From contig OZ241882.1 of the NCBI GenBank assembly GCA_965203255.1, positions 3,162,001 to 3,226,000 of the forward strand: a stretch of DNA of 64,000 nucleotides. The letters are read 5' to 3'. Positions within the stretch are counted from its first letter, which is position 1. Each line of letters starts with the position of its first letter. The notes below the pieces were generated by a model. The model did no database searches and was not told the origin of the DNA. It worked only from the letters and a program-made list of their open reading frames with translations. Source of the DNA: JAPOUP01 sp965203255 (lineage in GTDB: Bacteria; Pseudomonadota; Alphaproteobacteria; Rhodobacterales; Rhodobacteraceae). Both the position numbers and the translations under genes were made by a program. Shown in pieces: positions 8,394 to 16,786 of the stretch.

Positions 8394-9355
8394 TGGACCA
8401 GTCTTCCGGCGCCACCAAACACAATACACACGCCTCTGACCACGACCCGCGCAATGACGCGCTTCTCATTTGGGTCAATGGAGAGCTCGTCCCTAAGCAC
8501 GAAGCCAAGATCAGTGTCTATGACAGCGGCTTCATGCTCGGTGACGGGATGTGGGAGGGCCTGAGGCTCTACGATGGGCAGTGGGCGTTCTTCGACGAGC
8601 ATATGGACCGGCTCTTCAACTCGTTGAAGTCCGTTTCGATCAAGCCCTGTCTGACACCGGCAGAAGTCCGTGACCTGCTCGACCGGACCGCCGCCGCAAA
8701 CGGGATGTCCGGTGATGCCCATGCCCGGCTGATGATCACCCGGGGCCCCAAGGTCAAACCGTTCCAGCATCCCTCCCTGTCGCGATCCGGACCAACGGTT
8801 GTGGCAATTGTGGAGCATTCCAAACCGGTCGAGGCGTTGCAATCCAAGGGCATCCGCCTGGCCACCGTCCCGCAGGTGCGCGGCCTGCCGATGAGCCAGG
8901 ACGCCAAGTACAACAGCCATTCCAAGCTCAACTGTGTCATCGCCTGTCTTCAGGCCGAGCAGGCGGGTGCCGACGAGGGGCTGATGCTCGACCCCCATGG
9001 GTTCGTGAACACGACCAATGCCTGCAACTTCTTCATTGTCCGACGGGGCGAGGTTTGGACTTCGACCGGCGACTACTGCATGAACGGAGTGACGCGCGCC
9101 AAGGTCATCGAGGTCTGCCGCGCCGATGGAATACCGGTCTTCGAAAGGAACTTCTCACTCCACGAGGCCTATGGCGCGGACGAGGCCTTCCTGACCGGTA
9201 CGTTCGGAGCCCAGACGCCAGTCTCTGAGATAGATGGCAAATCCATCGGGACGGGCGACCGGCCGGTAATGGCCCGCATCGTCGCGCTCTACAAAGCGCT
9301 GGTGGCCGAAGACGTAGCCTGCCAAAACCAGCGCACCGCCTCTGGATCCCTGTGA
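8393..9355 (+). CDS. Class IV PLP-dependent aminotransferase
   Basis: A branched-chain or D-amino-acid aminotransferase-like enzyme (fold type IV), 320 residues from MDQSSGATKHNTH. The ATG overlaps the regulator stop (TGATG), indicating coupled translation. Family features are SVYDSGFMLGDGMWEGLR, the PLP lysine in YNSHSKLNCVIACLQAEQAG, and the phosphate-contact stretch MLDPHGFVNTTNACNFF followed by DYCMNGVTRAKVIEVC. An unstructured N-terminal 20 residues precede the core. Association with an amino acid importer and regulator suggests it degrades or converts the imported compound. The substrate cannot be told from sequence. Confidence 0.92.
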   Translation: MDQSSGATKHNTHASDHDPRNDALLIWVNGELVPKHEAKISVYDSGFMLGDGMWEGLRLYDGQWAFFDEHMDRLFNSLKSVSIKPCLTPAEVRDLLDRTAAANGMSGDAHARLMITRGPKVKPFQHPSLSRSGPTVVAIVEHSKPVEALQSKGIRLATVPQVRGLPMSQDAKYNSHSKLNCVIACLQAEQAGADEGLMLDPHGFVNTTNACNFFIVRRGEVWTSTGDYCMNGVTRAKVIEVCRADGIPVFERNFSLHEAYGADEAFLTGTFGAQTPVSEIDGKSIGTGDRPVMARIVALYKALVAEDVACQNQRTASGSL

Positions 9356-9762
9356 GCGTCGGCTGGCCAAGCCATTGCTCCAAAGCTTCAAATGTCGCCT
9401 TGCCATCGTTGCCCGCCCTCAAGGCCAATGCATGGCCTTCAAATCAATCAGACGGGAAGCGCACGATGGGTGCCAGAGACCCCGCAATAGCGGCGCCACT
9501 GCCACCCGTGAGCGAAACACCTCACGCTATTTCCGGAATCCGGACTTCCAGGAATCCTCATATCCGGGCGGCCTGCACGCCAAGTTATCGCAACCCTCGA
9601 ATACCCTTACCGTCCGTGGGTACACATCCTCGGTCCCGTAGTCCGGATTTTGCTATCGCGACGGAGCCGCTGCCGCACGGGAGCGTCGGCTCCGAAGCGC
9701 AACACCGGCCATTTCCGCAGTAAGTCCGCAGCCCGAAGCCTCAGGAATTCAACCTTCGGGAC
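9356..9762. other. Intergenic, no recognised gene
   Basis: About 400 bases lie between two converging genes. I find no recognised family, RNA or repeat. Expected content is only the 3' ends and terminators. Confidence 0.4.
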
Positions 9763-10233
9763 TCAGGAAACGATCTGCCATTGCCCGGCACCGTCGCGAC
9801 ATGCGGTACCATAGGATTTCTGCAACTCGCCGCCGATGCGCACTGTCGTCTGGTACTCCCGGCAGGTGCGCCCATCCGCCATGCGTCCGCTCCGGACGAT
9901 GGTCGTCTGCCCACTGGCCGGCCCAGCTGCGTTCTGCGGGTTGTCCCAGGTGATCGTCTGGCCACTCTCCAGTGATTGGACAGCCGCACGCTGAGCCGCG
10001 CTACGTGACTGTTCGTCCAGGGAACGTCCAACCTGGGCGCCGGCGAGAGCGCCAATGGCCGCTCCAGCCGCCGTCGCGGCAACTTTGCCGTCTCCCTTAC
10101 CGAATTGATTTCCAGCAAGACCGCCGACAATGCCTCCCAGCGCGGCACCGGCGGTCTCGTTCTCCCCCATGCAACCCACCAGGACACCGCATGCGACCAT
10201 TGCCGCCACTACCGTTCGCTTCTTTCCACCCAT
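9763..10233 (-). CDS. Glycine-zipper outer-membrane lipoprotein (17-kDa antigen type)
   Basis: 156 residues. The signal peptide TVVAAMVACGVLVGCMGENE has a lipobox cysteine at about residue 21. A glycine-zipper segment follows: AGAALGGIVGGLAGNQFGKG and AAGAAIGALAGAQVGRSLDE, as in 17-kDa surface antigens (glycine-zipper 2TM domain). The C-terminal domain TCREYQTTVRIGGELQKSYG with ACRDGAGQWQIV is the usual antigen-type tail. It is likely anchored in the outer membrane. Physiological role unknown. It is transcribed away from pyk, with a strong hairpin between them. Confidence 0.88.
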   Translation of the reverse strand: MGGKKRTVVAAMVACGVLVGCMGENETAGAALGGIVGGLAGNQFGKGDGKVAATAAGAAIGALAGAQVGRSLDEQSRSAAQRAAVQSLESGQTITWDNPQNAAGPASGQTTIVRSGRMADGRTCREYQTTVRIGGELQKSYGTACRDGAGQWQIVS

Positions 10234-10257
10234 CTCTCATTCACTCCTTCATTTTCA

Positions 10258-10286
10258 GCCATTCCAGATTAAAGGATTGGAATGGC
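10258..10286. terminator. Hairpin between pyk and the lipoprotein gene
   Basis: GCCATTCCA and TGGAATGGC form a perfect 9-bp stem around an 11-nt loop, 22 bases beyond the pyk stop codon. It has no clear U-run on either side, so termination strength is uncertain. It lies upstream of the lipoprotein gene in the same transcription direction. Confidence 0.5.
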
Positions 10287-10308
10287 CCTGAAAAGCGGTA
10301 ACGTGCGG

Positions 10309-11754
10309 CTATTCCGGTTCTGCCTGATAAATGAGCCTCTCGTCACATGGCGCGACACGCAGGATATTCGTTGAGCCAGGCTGATTGAACGGGACCCCCG
10401 CCGTAACCACGATCTGGTCATTCGAGGATACGAATCCATGATCCTGCGCTGCCCGAACCGCCCGGATGACCGCTTGCTTGAACCGTCCCATCTCTCCAAC
10501 CTCAATGCAATGCGCGCCCCATGTCAGGCATAACCGACGTGCCGTGCTCTTGAGGCCTGCCATACCGACAATTGGCACCCCGGGACGTTCCCGGGCCACA
10601 AGGGCCACTGTCGTTCCCGACTGTGTGAAGCAGCAGATCGCCTTGATATCCGTCGTCTCGGCGATCTCACGGGCGGCCGAAACAATCCCGTCCGCCACAC
10701 TGGTTTTCCGTGCACCACGGGTTGCGACTGTGATGTCCCGGTAAGTTGGATCACTTTCAACCTCAATGGCGACGTTGTGCATCGTGTTCACGGCCTCAAC
10801 GGGATGTTTGCCTGCAGCCGATTCCGCCGAAAGCATCACTGCATCCGCGCCTTCGTAGATTGCGGTTGCGACATCCGATACCTCCGCTCGGGTGGGCACC
10901 GGCGACGATATCATGCTCTCAAGCATCTGGGTCGCGATTATGACAGGCTTTGCTGCAGCACGTGACCTTCTAACCAACCGCTTCTGAATGGGAGGAACGT
11001 TCTGAACCGGCAATTCGACGCCGAGGTCTCCCCTCGCCACCATTATTCCATCCGACACCGCAAGTATTTCATCGAAAGCCTTGACCGCCGCCGGCTTTTC
11101 AACCTTGGTCATGACAGCCGCGCGATCCCCGATCAGACGCCTGGCTTCCAGAACATCATCGGCTCGCTGAACAAATGACAGGGCGACCCAATCGACGCCC
11201 AGAGCACAGGCGAATTCAAGATCCGCGCGATCCTTGTCAGTCAAAGCCGTCAGTGGAAGCACCACATCAGGCACGTTGACACCCTTGCGATCAGAGATTT
11301 CGCCTCCAGTCACCACTCTGCAATCCGCAAAGTCCGCACCGCAGCTTTCGACGTCCAACCGGATTTTCCCATCGTTGACCAATAATGGCGTTCCAGGCAC
11401 CAAAGCATCCAGAACTTCGCGATGCGGAAGAAAGACACGACCAGCGTCTCCCAGCGCCTCATCAAGATCAAAACGAAACGTCTGTCCCTCCTTCAGTGTT
11501 TCACTCCCGTCGGCGAACACTCCGCAACGCAGCTTCGGACCCTGAAGATCGGCGATGATTGCGATCGGTCGTCCTGTGTCTTCCTCCACCTTTCGTACGG
11601 TCCCGTGGAGCGCCCTGAAGGCCGCATGGTCACCGTGGCTCATGTTCAGACGGAACACGTCCGCCCCAGCCTCGAACAGCGATCGAATCACTGGATAGCT
11701 GTCGGATGCCGGACCCAGAGTAGCGACAATTTTCACGTTTCTGAACCGTCTCAT
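10309..11754 (-). CDS. pyk: Pyruvate kinase
   Basis: Catalyses phosphoenolpyruvate + ADP to pyruvate + ATP, the last step of glycolysis. It has 481 residues from MRRFRNVKIVATLGPASDSY, with GGGAG upstream. A longer frame would add 31 unconserved residues. Signatures are LNMSHGDHAAF, KLRCGVF, the catalytic lysine region VMTKVEKPAAVKAFDEI, metal and substrate residues in MVARGDLGVELPVQNVPPIQ, and ATQMLESMISSPVPTRAEVS. The C-terminal allosteric domain begins near VADGIVSAAREIAETT. It is divergent from the N-formylglutamate amidohydrolase homologue. Confidence 0.98.
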   Translation of the reverse strand: MRRFRNVKIVATLGPASDSYPVIRSLFEAGADVFRLNMSHGDHAAFRALHGTVRKVEEDTGRPIAIIADLQGPKLRCGVFADGSETLKEGQTFRFDLDEALGDAGRVFLPHREVLDALVPGTPLLVNDGKIRLDVESCGADFADCRVVTGGEISDRKGVNVPDVVLPLTALTDKDRADLEFACALGVDWVALSFVQRADDVLEARRLIGDRAAVMTKVEKPAAVKAFDEILAVSDGIMVARGDLGVELPVQNVPPIQKRLVRRSRAAAKPVIIATQMLESMISSPVPTRAEVSDVATAIYEGADAVMLSAESAAGKHPVEAVNTMHNVAIEVESDPTYRDITVATRGARKTSVADGIVSAAREIAETTDIKAICCFTQSGTTVALVARERPGVPIVGMAGLKSTARRLCLTWGAHCIEVGEMGRFKQAVIRAVRAAQDHGFVSSNDQIVVTAGVPFNQPGSTNILRVAPCDERLIYQAEPE

Positions 11755-11879
11755 GTACTCCCTCGCATATGGTCGCCGCCACTTTTGCGGCGAATTCGTG
11801 CCTGTATGGAATGAATCCAGAAGCCTGACAACCGGGACGGCTGGCATCGCAATGGAATAGACACTATTCTCGCGACTTT

Positions 11880-12647
11880 ATGAGAGACGAGGTCCAAACT
11901 GTTTTTCCGGCGTTTGAGGTCATCGGCAGGAACCGCCCAGGCCCATGGCTGATCACCTGTGATCACGCAAGCAATTCCGTTCCGGTAACGGTCTGTGGAG
12001 GTGATCTCGGGATACCCCCTGCCGAAATGTGTCGCCACATAGCGTATGATATTGGGGCCGCAGGCGTAACAAGGCTGCTGTCAAACCTGCTCAACGCCCC
12101 CGCAATTCTCTGCTCGTTCTCACGGTTGGTCATCGACCCCAACCGCGGCGAGAACGATCCGACATTGGTGATGCAACTGAGCGATGGCACAGTCATCGAA
12201 GGAAACCGTGAACTTGATGACGCGGAGCGCGAGCGTCGCCTCGATCTGTTCCATCGGCCCTATCACGCTGAAATCTCGTCCTTGGCGAACGCCGCCAATG
12301 AACCATTCGTCTATCTGGCGGTGCACAGTTTCACGCCGCGTCTCAACGCCCGGTCGGAACGCCCTTGGGATATCGGCGTACTCTATTCGAACAGCGACGA
12401 GAGGTTCGCGCTTCCCCTGATCGAACGGCTGGAAAGGGAGACTGACCTCTGCATAGGACGGAATGAGCCCTACGCCGGCGCTCTGGCTGGCGACAGCCTG
12501 GATCGCCACGCCCTGCGTTTCTGCCGACCCAACGCCCTGATCGAAATTCGCCATGATCTGATCGACAAAGGGGAAACCCAGCGTGAATGGGCCACTCGGC
12601 TCGCTCCCATTCTGACGCAAGCATTTGAACGCGCGGATATCCATTAG
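11880..12647 (+). CDS. N-formylglutamate amidohydrolase family protein
   Basis: 255 residues of the FGase family, which in histidine degradation hydrolyses N-formylglutamate. Many alphaproteobacterial members have no proven substrate. Recognisable segments are LITCDHASNSVP (metal-binding DHAS), HIAYDIGAAGVTRLLSNLL, LVIDPNRGENDPTLV, LAVHSFTPRL and ALIEIRHDLIDKGETQREWA. The start at the ATG at 11880 keeps the conserved N-terminus intact. No hut genes are nearby, so a role in histidine use is not supported by context. A DUF1244 gene follows on the same strand, a pairing common in this order. Confidence 0.88.
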   Translation: MRDEVQTVFPAFEVIGRNRPGPWLITCDHASNSVPVTVCGGDLGIPPAEMCRHIAYDIGAAGVTRLLSNLLNAPAILCSFSRLVIDPNRGENDPTLVMQLSDGTVIEGNRELDDAERERRLDLFHRPYHAEISSLANAANEPFVYLAVHSFTPRLNARSERPWDIGVLYSNSDERFALPLIERLERETDLCIGRNEPYAGALAGDSLDRHALRFCRPNALIEIRHDLIDKGETQREWATRLAPILTQAFERADIH

Positions 12648-12747
12648 ATGAATCGCAATGGCTATGTCATTCCCAACTCGATCACAGCGGCGTATCCTGA
12701 GTCGAACAATGCAATGGCAAGGATTCTGGAACCAAATGGAGAAATCA

Positions 12748-13056
12748 ATGGAAGATCTAACCCGTATGGAACTTGAAGCTGCCGCGTTCCGACGCCTGCG
12801 GGCGCACCTGACCGAGAAACGTACCGACGTTCAGAACATCGATCTCATGAATCTCGCGGGTTTCTGCCGTAACTGCCTGTCCCGCTGGTATCAGGAAGCT
12901 GCGGGTGAACGCGGTATCGAAATGTCAAAGGATGAGGGGCGCGAACTCTTCTATGGCATGCCATACAGCGAGTGGAGAGCCAGATACCAGACCGAAGCCA
13001 GCGACGAGCAGCGGTCAGCCTTTGCGGCTGCCATGGAATCGAATGACAGGGAGTGA
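12748..13056 (+). CDS. DUF1244 family protein
   Basis: A small cytoplasmic protein of 102 residues in the DUF1244 family. It contains the diagnostic stretch TDVQNIDLMNLAGFCRNCLS, then RWYQEAAGERGIEMSKDEGR and FYGMPYSEWRARYQ. It starts at MEDLTRMELEAAAFRRLRAH because GGAG lies 6 nt before this ATG and the family begins here. Starts at 12736 or 12658 are possible but add unconserved residues. The conserved FCRNC cysteine pair suggests a metal or redox site, but function is unknown. It follows the amidohydrolase homologue by 100 bp. Confidence 0.9.
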   Translation: MEDLTRMELEAAAFRRLRAHLTEKRTDVQNIDLMNLAGFCRNCLSRWYQEAAGERGIEMSKDEGRELFYGMPYSEWRARYQTEASDEQRSAFAAAMESNDRE

Positions 13057-13594
13057 ATTTCCAGATCTGGCAATTCCCGATTTCGTGGGCTGACTTGCCG
13101 CGGCTTCGCCAACGGATCATGTAGAATACAGGTCCCGACGGCAATTGCCGTTGAACGCCGGAATCGGGACCTTCCGGGCGGCCCGGGAGGCGCGGGCCAC
13201 GGTAAGCGGTTAAAGTACGGCGTCCGGTCGGGTCCCATCCATCCCTTTTCCGTTTGACAGTATAGGGCATCGCCCGTCAGTGAGTGGCCATCGGGGCGGA
13301 TCACTTCGGGGGCCACCATGGTGGCACATGCGGGATCGGGGACGGACGGGCAGGACGGCTTCGCCGGACGCCGCCGGCGGGCTCGGCGGGCCCGGGCGGG
13401 AGCTGTCCCGCTGGCTGGGGCCGGCGCCCTGCCGCCGGAGGCGGAGGGACCGCTCCGGTCGCCGGGCGGACTGTCCGGGCCGCGGGCGGCCACGGCCGCG
13501 TCCCGGGAGGGACAGCGAGAGCACCACGAAGACATAAGGAGCATGCATTAGCAAATCAATTGTTTCAAAAATCCAACCTCCTACTGCGCAATGC
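13057..13594. other. GC-rich scar region between DUF1244 and IS630-A
   Basis: About 540 bases without an intact gene. The middle (13369-13465) repeats, in inverted orientation, a fragment present at 19368-19469. The flanks look like debris of the same lost element. The last 50 bases are AT-richer host-like DNA before the IS630-A end. Confidence 0.45.
13369..13465 (+). repeat. Fragment of an unidentified IS, copy 1
   Basis: About 97 bases here are nearly identical to the reverse complement of 19368-19469. In the shared frame they encode GRELSRWLG and LPPEAEGPLRSPG-like text. One base fewer at the GGGGCCGGCGCC run shifts the frame relative to copy 2. The very high GC and the company of IS elements suggest a transposase remnant of a family I cannot name. 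Confidence 0.55.
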
Positions 13595-13596
13595 TA

Positions 13597-14843
13597 GTGT
13601 TTCGCGAAAAACAAAAGAGTCCATATTTCATGCCGGACTTTCAGCCGCCGCCATCTCCTGGAGCCTGCGGTGCCCGCGCTTCCACGACGCCACCAGATCC
13701 TCCGGATTCCGGCTCCAGCGGAACGGGCGGGCGTCGCTGGCGTTGTGGTGCTCGATGTAGCCCTCTATGGCCGCGACGCAGTCGTCGAGCGAGTCGAAGA
13801 CGGCGTCCTTCAGCCGCTGCCTCGTCAGCCTGGAGAAGAAGCCCTCGACCGCGTTCATCCACGACGCCGATGTCGGGGTGAAATGGAATGTCCAGTCGGG
13901 ACGGTTCCCCAACCATTCGTGGACCTCGGCGGACTTATGGGAGGACACGTTGTCCAGGATGACGTGCACCGGGGTGCCCGGCCCGGTCCCTTCGGCGACG
14001 TGGGCGGGGAAGGCGGTGAACTCCGCCGACCGGTGCCGCCCGGTCATCTGACCGACCACCCTGCCTGTCGCGACGGCGGGGGCCGCCAGCAGGCAGGTGG
14101 TGCCGTTGCGCCTGCAGTCGCGCGTCCTGGTCTCCGCATGCCCCGGCTTCATCGGGAGGGGCCTCTGGGTCCGCCCAAGTGCCTGAATCTGCGTCTTTCC
14201 GTCAACCGAGAGGACCACCGCATGGTCCGGCGGGTCGACATACAGGCCCACGACGTCGCGGACCTTGAGCTCGAACCGCGGGTCGCGGGAGACCCTGGAC
14301 GTCCTGACCTGGTGCGGCCTGAGCCCGTTGCGCTTCAGGATGCTGTGCACGTTCGTGGCGGTCAGCGCCAGCCTCCTCGCCAGCGCCCGCAGTGTCCAGT
14401 GCCGGGCGTGCGGGGGCGGTGGCGACATCGCCAGGGCGACCACGGCCCTCACCGTTCCGTCCGGGGTCGGCTCCAGTCCCGGAGGGCGGGTCGCGTCCCG
14501 CAGCAGCCCGTCCACGCCCCGCCCAGGGAAGCGGTCCCACCAGCGCTCCACGGTCGACCGGCACTTTCCGGTCCGCCGGATGGCCTCCGCGGCGCCGCCC
14601 CCCGACCCGAGGTCGAGGATGATCCGGGCGCGCCAGACGTGCTTCTGGATGCTCCGCCGGTCCTTCGCGATCCTTTCGAGGCGTTCGCGGTCGCCGTCCG
14701 AAAGCCTGATTTCCTGTCTCTTCGGTTTCCTGCCCATTGCCCTGCCTGCTGTCTCTATGGTTGTTACGGGGCCGCCTGACGGCGACCGGAAGACAGTGGC
14801 ACGCTTCACGGACAAATGCAAGCATTTGTTTCTTACAATCCAC
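13597..14843. mobile_element. IS630-family element A, apparently complete
   Basis: A 1247-bp element flanked by TA (13595-13596 and 14844-14845), the target duplication expected of IS630/Tc1-mariner elements. Both ends read CTAGTG inward, with further matches around an AAACAAA block, so the terminal repeats are imperfect. The interior carries one intact transposase gene on the minus strand. A truncated second copy lies at 18103-18681. Confidence 0.85.
13628..14737 (-). CDS. IS630-family transposase (element A)
   Basis: A 369-residue DDE transposase from MGRKPKRQEIRLSDGDRERL. The N-terminus is helix-turn-helix (RRTGKCRSTVERWWDRFPGR). The catalytic core has the three acidic residues in VVLSVDGKTQIQAL, VHVILDNVSSHKSAE and SASWMNAVEGFFSRL, a complete DDE triad. 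The C-terminus ends LQEMAAAESPA. The frame is unbroken, so the element may be active. GC content is visibly higher than in host genes such as DUF1244 next to it, consistent with recent arrival. Confidence 0.93.
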   Translation of the reverse strand: MGRKPKRQEIRLSDGDRERLERIAKDRRSIQKHVWRARIILDLGSGGGAAEAIRRTGKCRSTVERWWDRFPGRGVDGLLRDATRPPGLEPTPDGTVRAVVALAMSPPPPHARHWTLRALARRLALTATNVHSILKRNGLRPHQVRTSRVSRDPRFELKVRDVVGLYVDPPDHAVVLSVDGKTQIQALGRTQRPLPMKPGHAETRTRDCRRNGTTCLLAAPAVATGRVVGQMTGRHRSAEFTAFPAHVAEGTGPGTPVHVILDNVSSHKSAEVHEWLGNRPDWTFHFTPTSASWMNAVEGFFSRLTRQRLKDAVFDSLDDCVAAIEGYIEHHNASDARPFRWSRNPEDLVASWKRGHRRLQEMAAAESPA

Positions 14844-14845
14844 TA

Positions 14846-15150
14846 GAAAGATGCTCCGGTCATTGGCTCAAGAAGTAACGAATAGAGAGACAAGGACATG
14901 TGTACTCTTGCCTCTCGCAAATTTTGGTTCTCGGTTCAATGCCGTAAAGGAGTCTGTGCATAATTCGGTGCAAACGGAGGTGGCTGCGACACGGATCGAC
15001 AATACACTAAAGGCTATCGAAAATGGTCTTCCCAAAAGTCCCGAAGGACGCTTCTTCGGACGAGGATTAGTTTTTCACGTCCCAGCCAAAGCTACCGCAA
15101 GGCATGGTATAGCTTCTCTATGGTGCATGGGCGGACACAATACAAGCTGT
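14846..15150. other. Spacer between IS630-A and MITE
   Basis: About 300 bases of lower-GC, host-like DNA with no recognised gene. An open frame across it does not resemble any family I know. It may be the leftover of a gene broken by the flanking insertions. Confidence 0.35.
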
Positions 15151-15262
15151 GGGGTGTAGCTCAGGATTCTTGGCTCTGGTCTATTTCTTGGCCCATAGTC
15201 CTGGAGCACGTGCCAGGCGGATCAAGCCACAGCGGCATGACAAGAATCTTGGGCTACACCCC
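15151..15262. mobile_element. MITE-like 112-bp element with 22-bp inverted ends
   Basis: The left end 15151-15172 (GGGGTGTAGCTCAGGATTCT then TG) and the right end 15241-15262 are inverted repeats with only two mismatches in 22. AAGCTGT flanks both sides (15144-15150 and 15263-15269), a 7-bp target duplication, or 8 bp if the next G is counted. The interior of about 68 bases is too short to code. The ends do not match any IS in this window, so the element that mobilised it is elsewhere. Confidence 0.8.
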
Positions 15263-15502
15263 AAGCTGTGTCATCCGCGGGCGAATTCGATTTGGTGTAT
15301 GTTATGATCCGAAGTTTCATTATGATTGCGCCCTTGGTAACTCCAAAAGTAGGCGCTTTCCTAGTGTAGCGCCATCGTAGAAATGAGTATTCTGTTTGAC
15401 TGTCTCCAGGCTTCATGCCATCTGTTCCGGCATCAGGCAACCCGCAGGCGGCGGAAGGCGGCGGCAGACCGCTCCGGCCTGCATCATGGAACGGAGCGGA
15501 CA

Positions 15503-15979
15503 ATGGCACAGAGGACGGGGACTCCCAGGAACAGGGGACGCAGGATTTACCGGGTCCGCCTTTCGGATGGCGGGAGGGCGGAACTGCGGCAGCTGGCCGA
15601 CAGCAGGGCGGCGGCGTACAGGCGCCGGCACGCCCGGATCCTGCTGCTGGCCGACGAGGACCGTGATGACGGGGGCCGCACCGACTGCGGCATCGCGCCG
15701 GTCCTGGAGACCGGCAGGTCGACCGCCGGGCGGGTGCGCCGCCGCTGCGCCGGGGAGGGTCTGGAGGCGGCGCTGGTCCGCCGCGAACAGAGGAACCGGA
15801 AGGCGCGCAGCCTCGACGGCGGGGGCGAGGCGAAGCTGGTGGCCATCGCCTGCCCGCAGCCGCCGGAGGGGCGGAGCCGGTGGACGATGCAGCTGCTGGC
15901 GGACCGGCCTGGCGGGCTGGAGATCGTGGACACGATCTCGGACGGGACCGTAAGGAAGACCCTGAAAAAAACGACATGA
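15503..15979 (+). CDS. IS630 transposase, first frame (orfA)
   Basis: N-terminal part of the element B transposase, about 158 residues from MAQRTGTPRNRGRRIYRVRL; an upstream start at 15383 is less likely. It has a winged-helix layout typical of IS630 (RLSDGGRAELRQLADSRAAA; GRVRRRCAGEGLEAALVRRE). It ends SDGTVRKTLKKTT then stop, right at CTGAAAAAAACGAC. A -1 slip on the A7 run would give KKNDMKPWLRRYWCIPP, which restores the usual family sequence. Programmed -1 frameshifting at A-rich tracts is well known for this IS family. Confidence 0.8.
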   Translation: MAQRTGTPRNRGRRIYRVRLSDGGRAELRQLADSRAAAYRRRHARILLLADEDRDDGGRTDCGIAPVLETGRSTAGRVRRRCAGEGLEAALVRREQRNRKARSLDGGGEAKLVAIACPQPPEGRSRWTMQLLADRPGGLEIVDTISDGTVRKTLKKTT

Positions 15980-16662
15980 AGCCATGGCTCAGGCGGTACT
16001 GGTGCATCCCGCCGAAGGCCAGCGGCGACCTCCTCGCCGCCATGGAGGACGTGCTGGAGCAGTACCAGCGGGAGTTCACGGAGGACGAGGTTCTGGCCGT
16101 CATGGACGAGACCTCGAGGCAGCAGAGGAGGGAGACCCGTGTGCCGCGGCCGGCGCGTCCCGGCGACCCCGCCATCCACGACTTCGAATACGAACGGAAC
16201 GGCACCGCGAACCTGTTCATGCCGTTCGCCCCGCTGCTCGGATGGCGGGAGGTGAAGGTCACCGACCGCCGGACGCGCAGGGACTGGGCCAGGGTCATCC
16301 GCGAGCTTGTCGACGTCACCTTCCCCGGCAGGCGCATCGTGCTCGTGATGGACAACCTGAATGTCCACACCGTCGGCTCCCTCCACGGGACGTTCCCTCC
16401 CGCCGAGGCGGCGCGGATCGCCGCCCGGCTGGAGATCCACTACACCCCGAAACACGGAAGCTGGCTGAACGTGGCCGAGATAGAGATCGGGGCCATGGTG
16501 CGCCAGTGCCTGAACCGCCGCATTCCCGACCGGGCGGCGATGTGCCGGCAGACCGGGGCATGGGCGGAACGGAGGAACCGGGAGAAGGCCGCCGTCAACT
16601 GGCGTTTCACGACAGCCGACGCGCGCGTCAGGCTCAGGTCCCTTTACCCGTCAACGCAATGA
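15880..16662 (+). CDS. IS630 transposase, second frame (orfB, DDE domain)
   Basis: The catalytic part read after a -1 shift at about 15965-15971. Meaningful residues start at KNDMKPWLRRYWCIPPKASG. The DDE triad is present: VLAVMDETSRQQR, RRIVLVMDNLNVHTV and KHGSWLNVAEIEIGAM. The C-terminus reads WRFTTADARVRLRSLYPSTQ. The upstream part of this open frame (15880-15960) overlaps orfA and is probably not translated alone. With the frameshift the fused protein would be about 385 residues, normal for the family. Confidence 0.8.
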   Translation: MDDAAAGGPAWRAGDRGHDLGRDRKEDPEKNDMKPWLRRYWCIPPKASGDLLAAMEDVLEQYQREFTEDEVLAVMDETSRQQRRETRVPRPARPGDPAIHDFEYERNGTANLFMPFAPLLGWREVKVTDRRTRRDWARVIRELVDVTFPGRRIVLVMDNLNVHTVGSLHGTFPPAEAARIAARLEIHYTPKHGSWLNVAEIEIGAMVRQCLNRRIPDRAAMCRQTGAWAERRNREKAAVNWRFTTADARVRLRSLYPSTQ

Positions 16663-16750
16663 TGTCGCTACACTAGTTGCCACGGAGAGAAAGTGCTCAA
16701 GGCGGGACGAAAGCATGTCAATATAGCCCCCAACGACAACATCAGATAGT

Positions 16751-16786
16751 AAAGAGGCCACGATCCACTTGGATGATGGCCTCTTT
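16751..16786. terminator. Long hairpin, terminator-like
   Basis: AAAGAGGCCA pairs perfectly with TGGCCTCTTT (10 bp), and an inner ATCCA/TGGAT adds 5 bp after a small bulge. It is followed on the plus strand by TTTGAATTCTTT. Being A-rich on one side and T-rich on the other, it could terminate in either direction. No intact gene ends here, so it may belong to a gene lost in the surrounding IS debris. Confidence 0.5.

Larger units (their letters stand above)
15364..16673. mobile_element. IS630-family element B with frameshifted transposase
   Basis: A 1310-bp element flanked by TA (15362-15363 and 16674-16675). The ends are GTGTAGCGCCATC on the left and the complement GTGTAGCGACATC on the right. 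The transposase reads on the plus strand in two frames joined at an A7 run. A decayed copy lies at 18719-19377 and an older scar at 4115-4240. Confidence 0.85.

Noticed and set aside
14737..15159. Frame running out of IS630-A into the MITE
   Set aside because: It starts inside the IS and ends in the MITE, and it is not like any protein.
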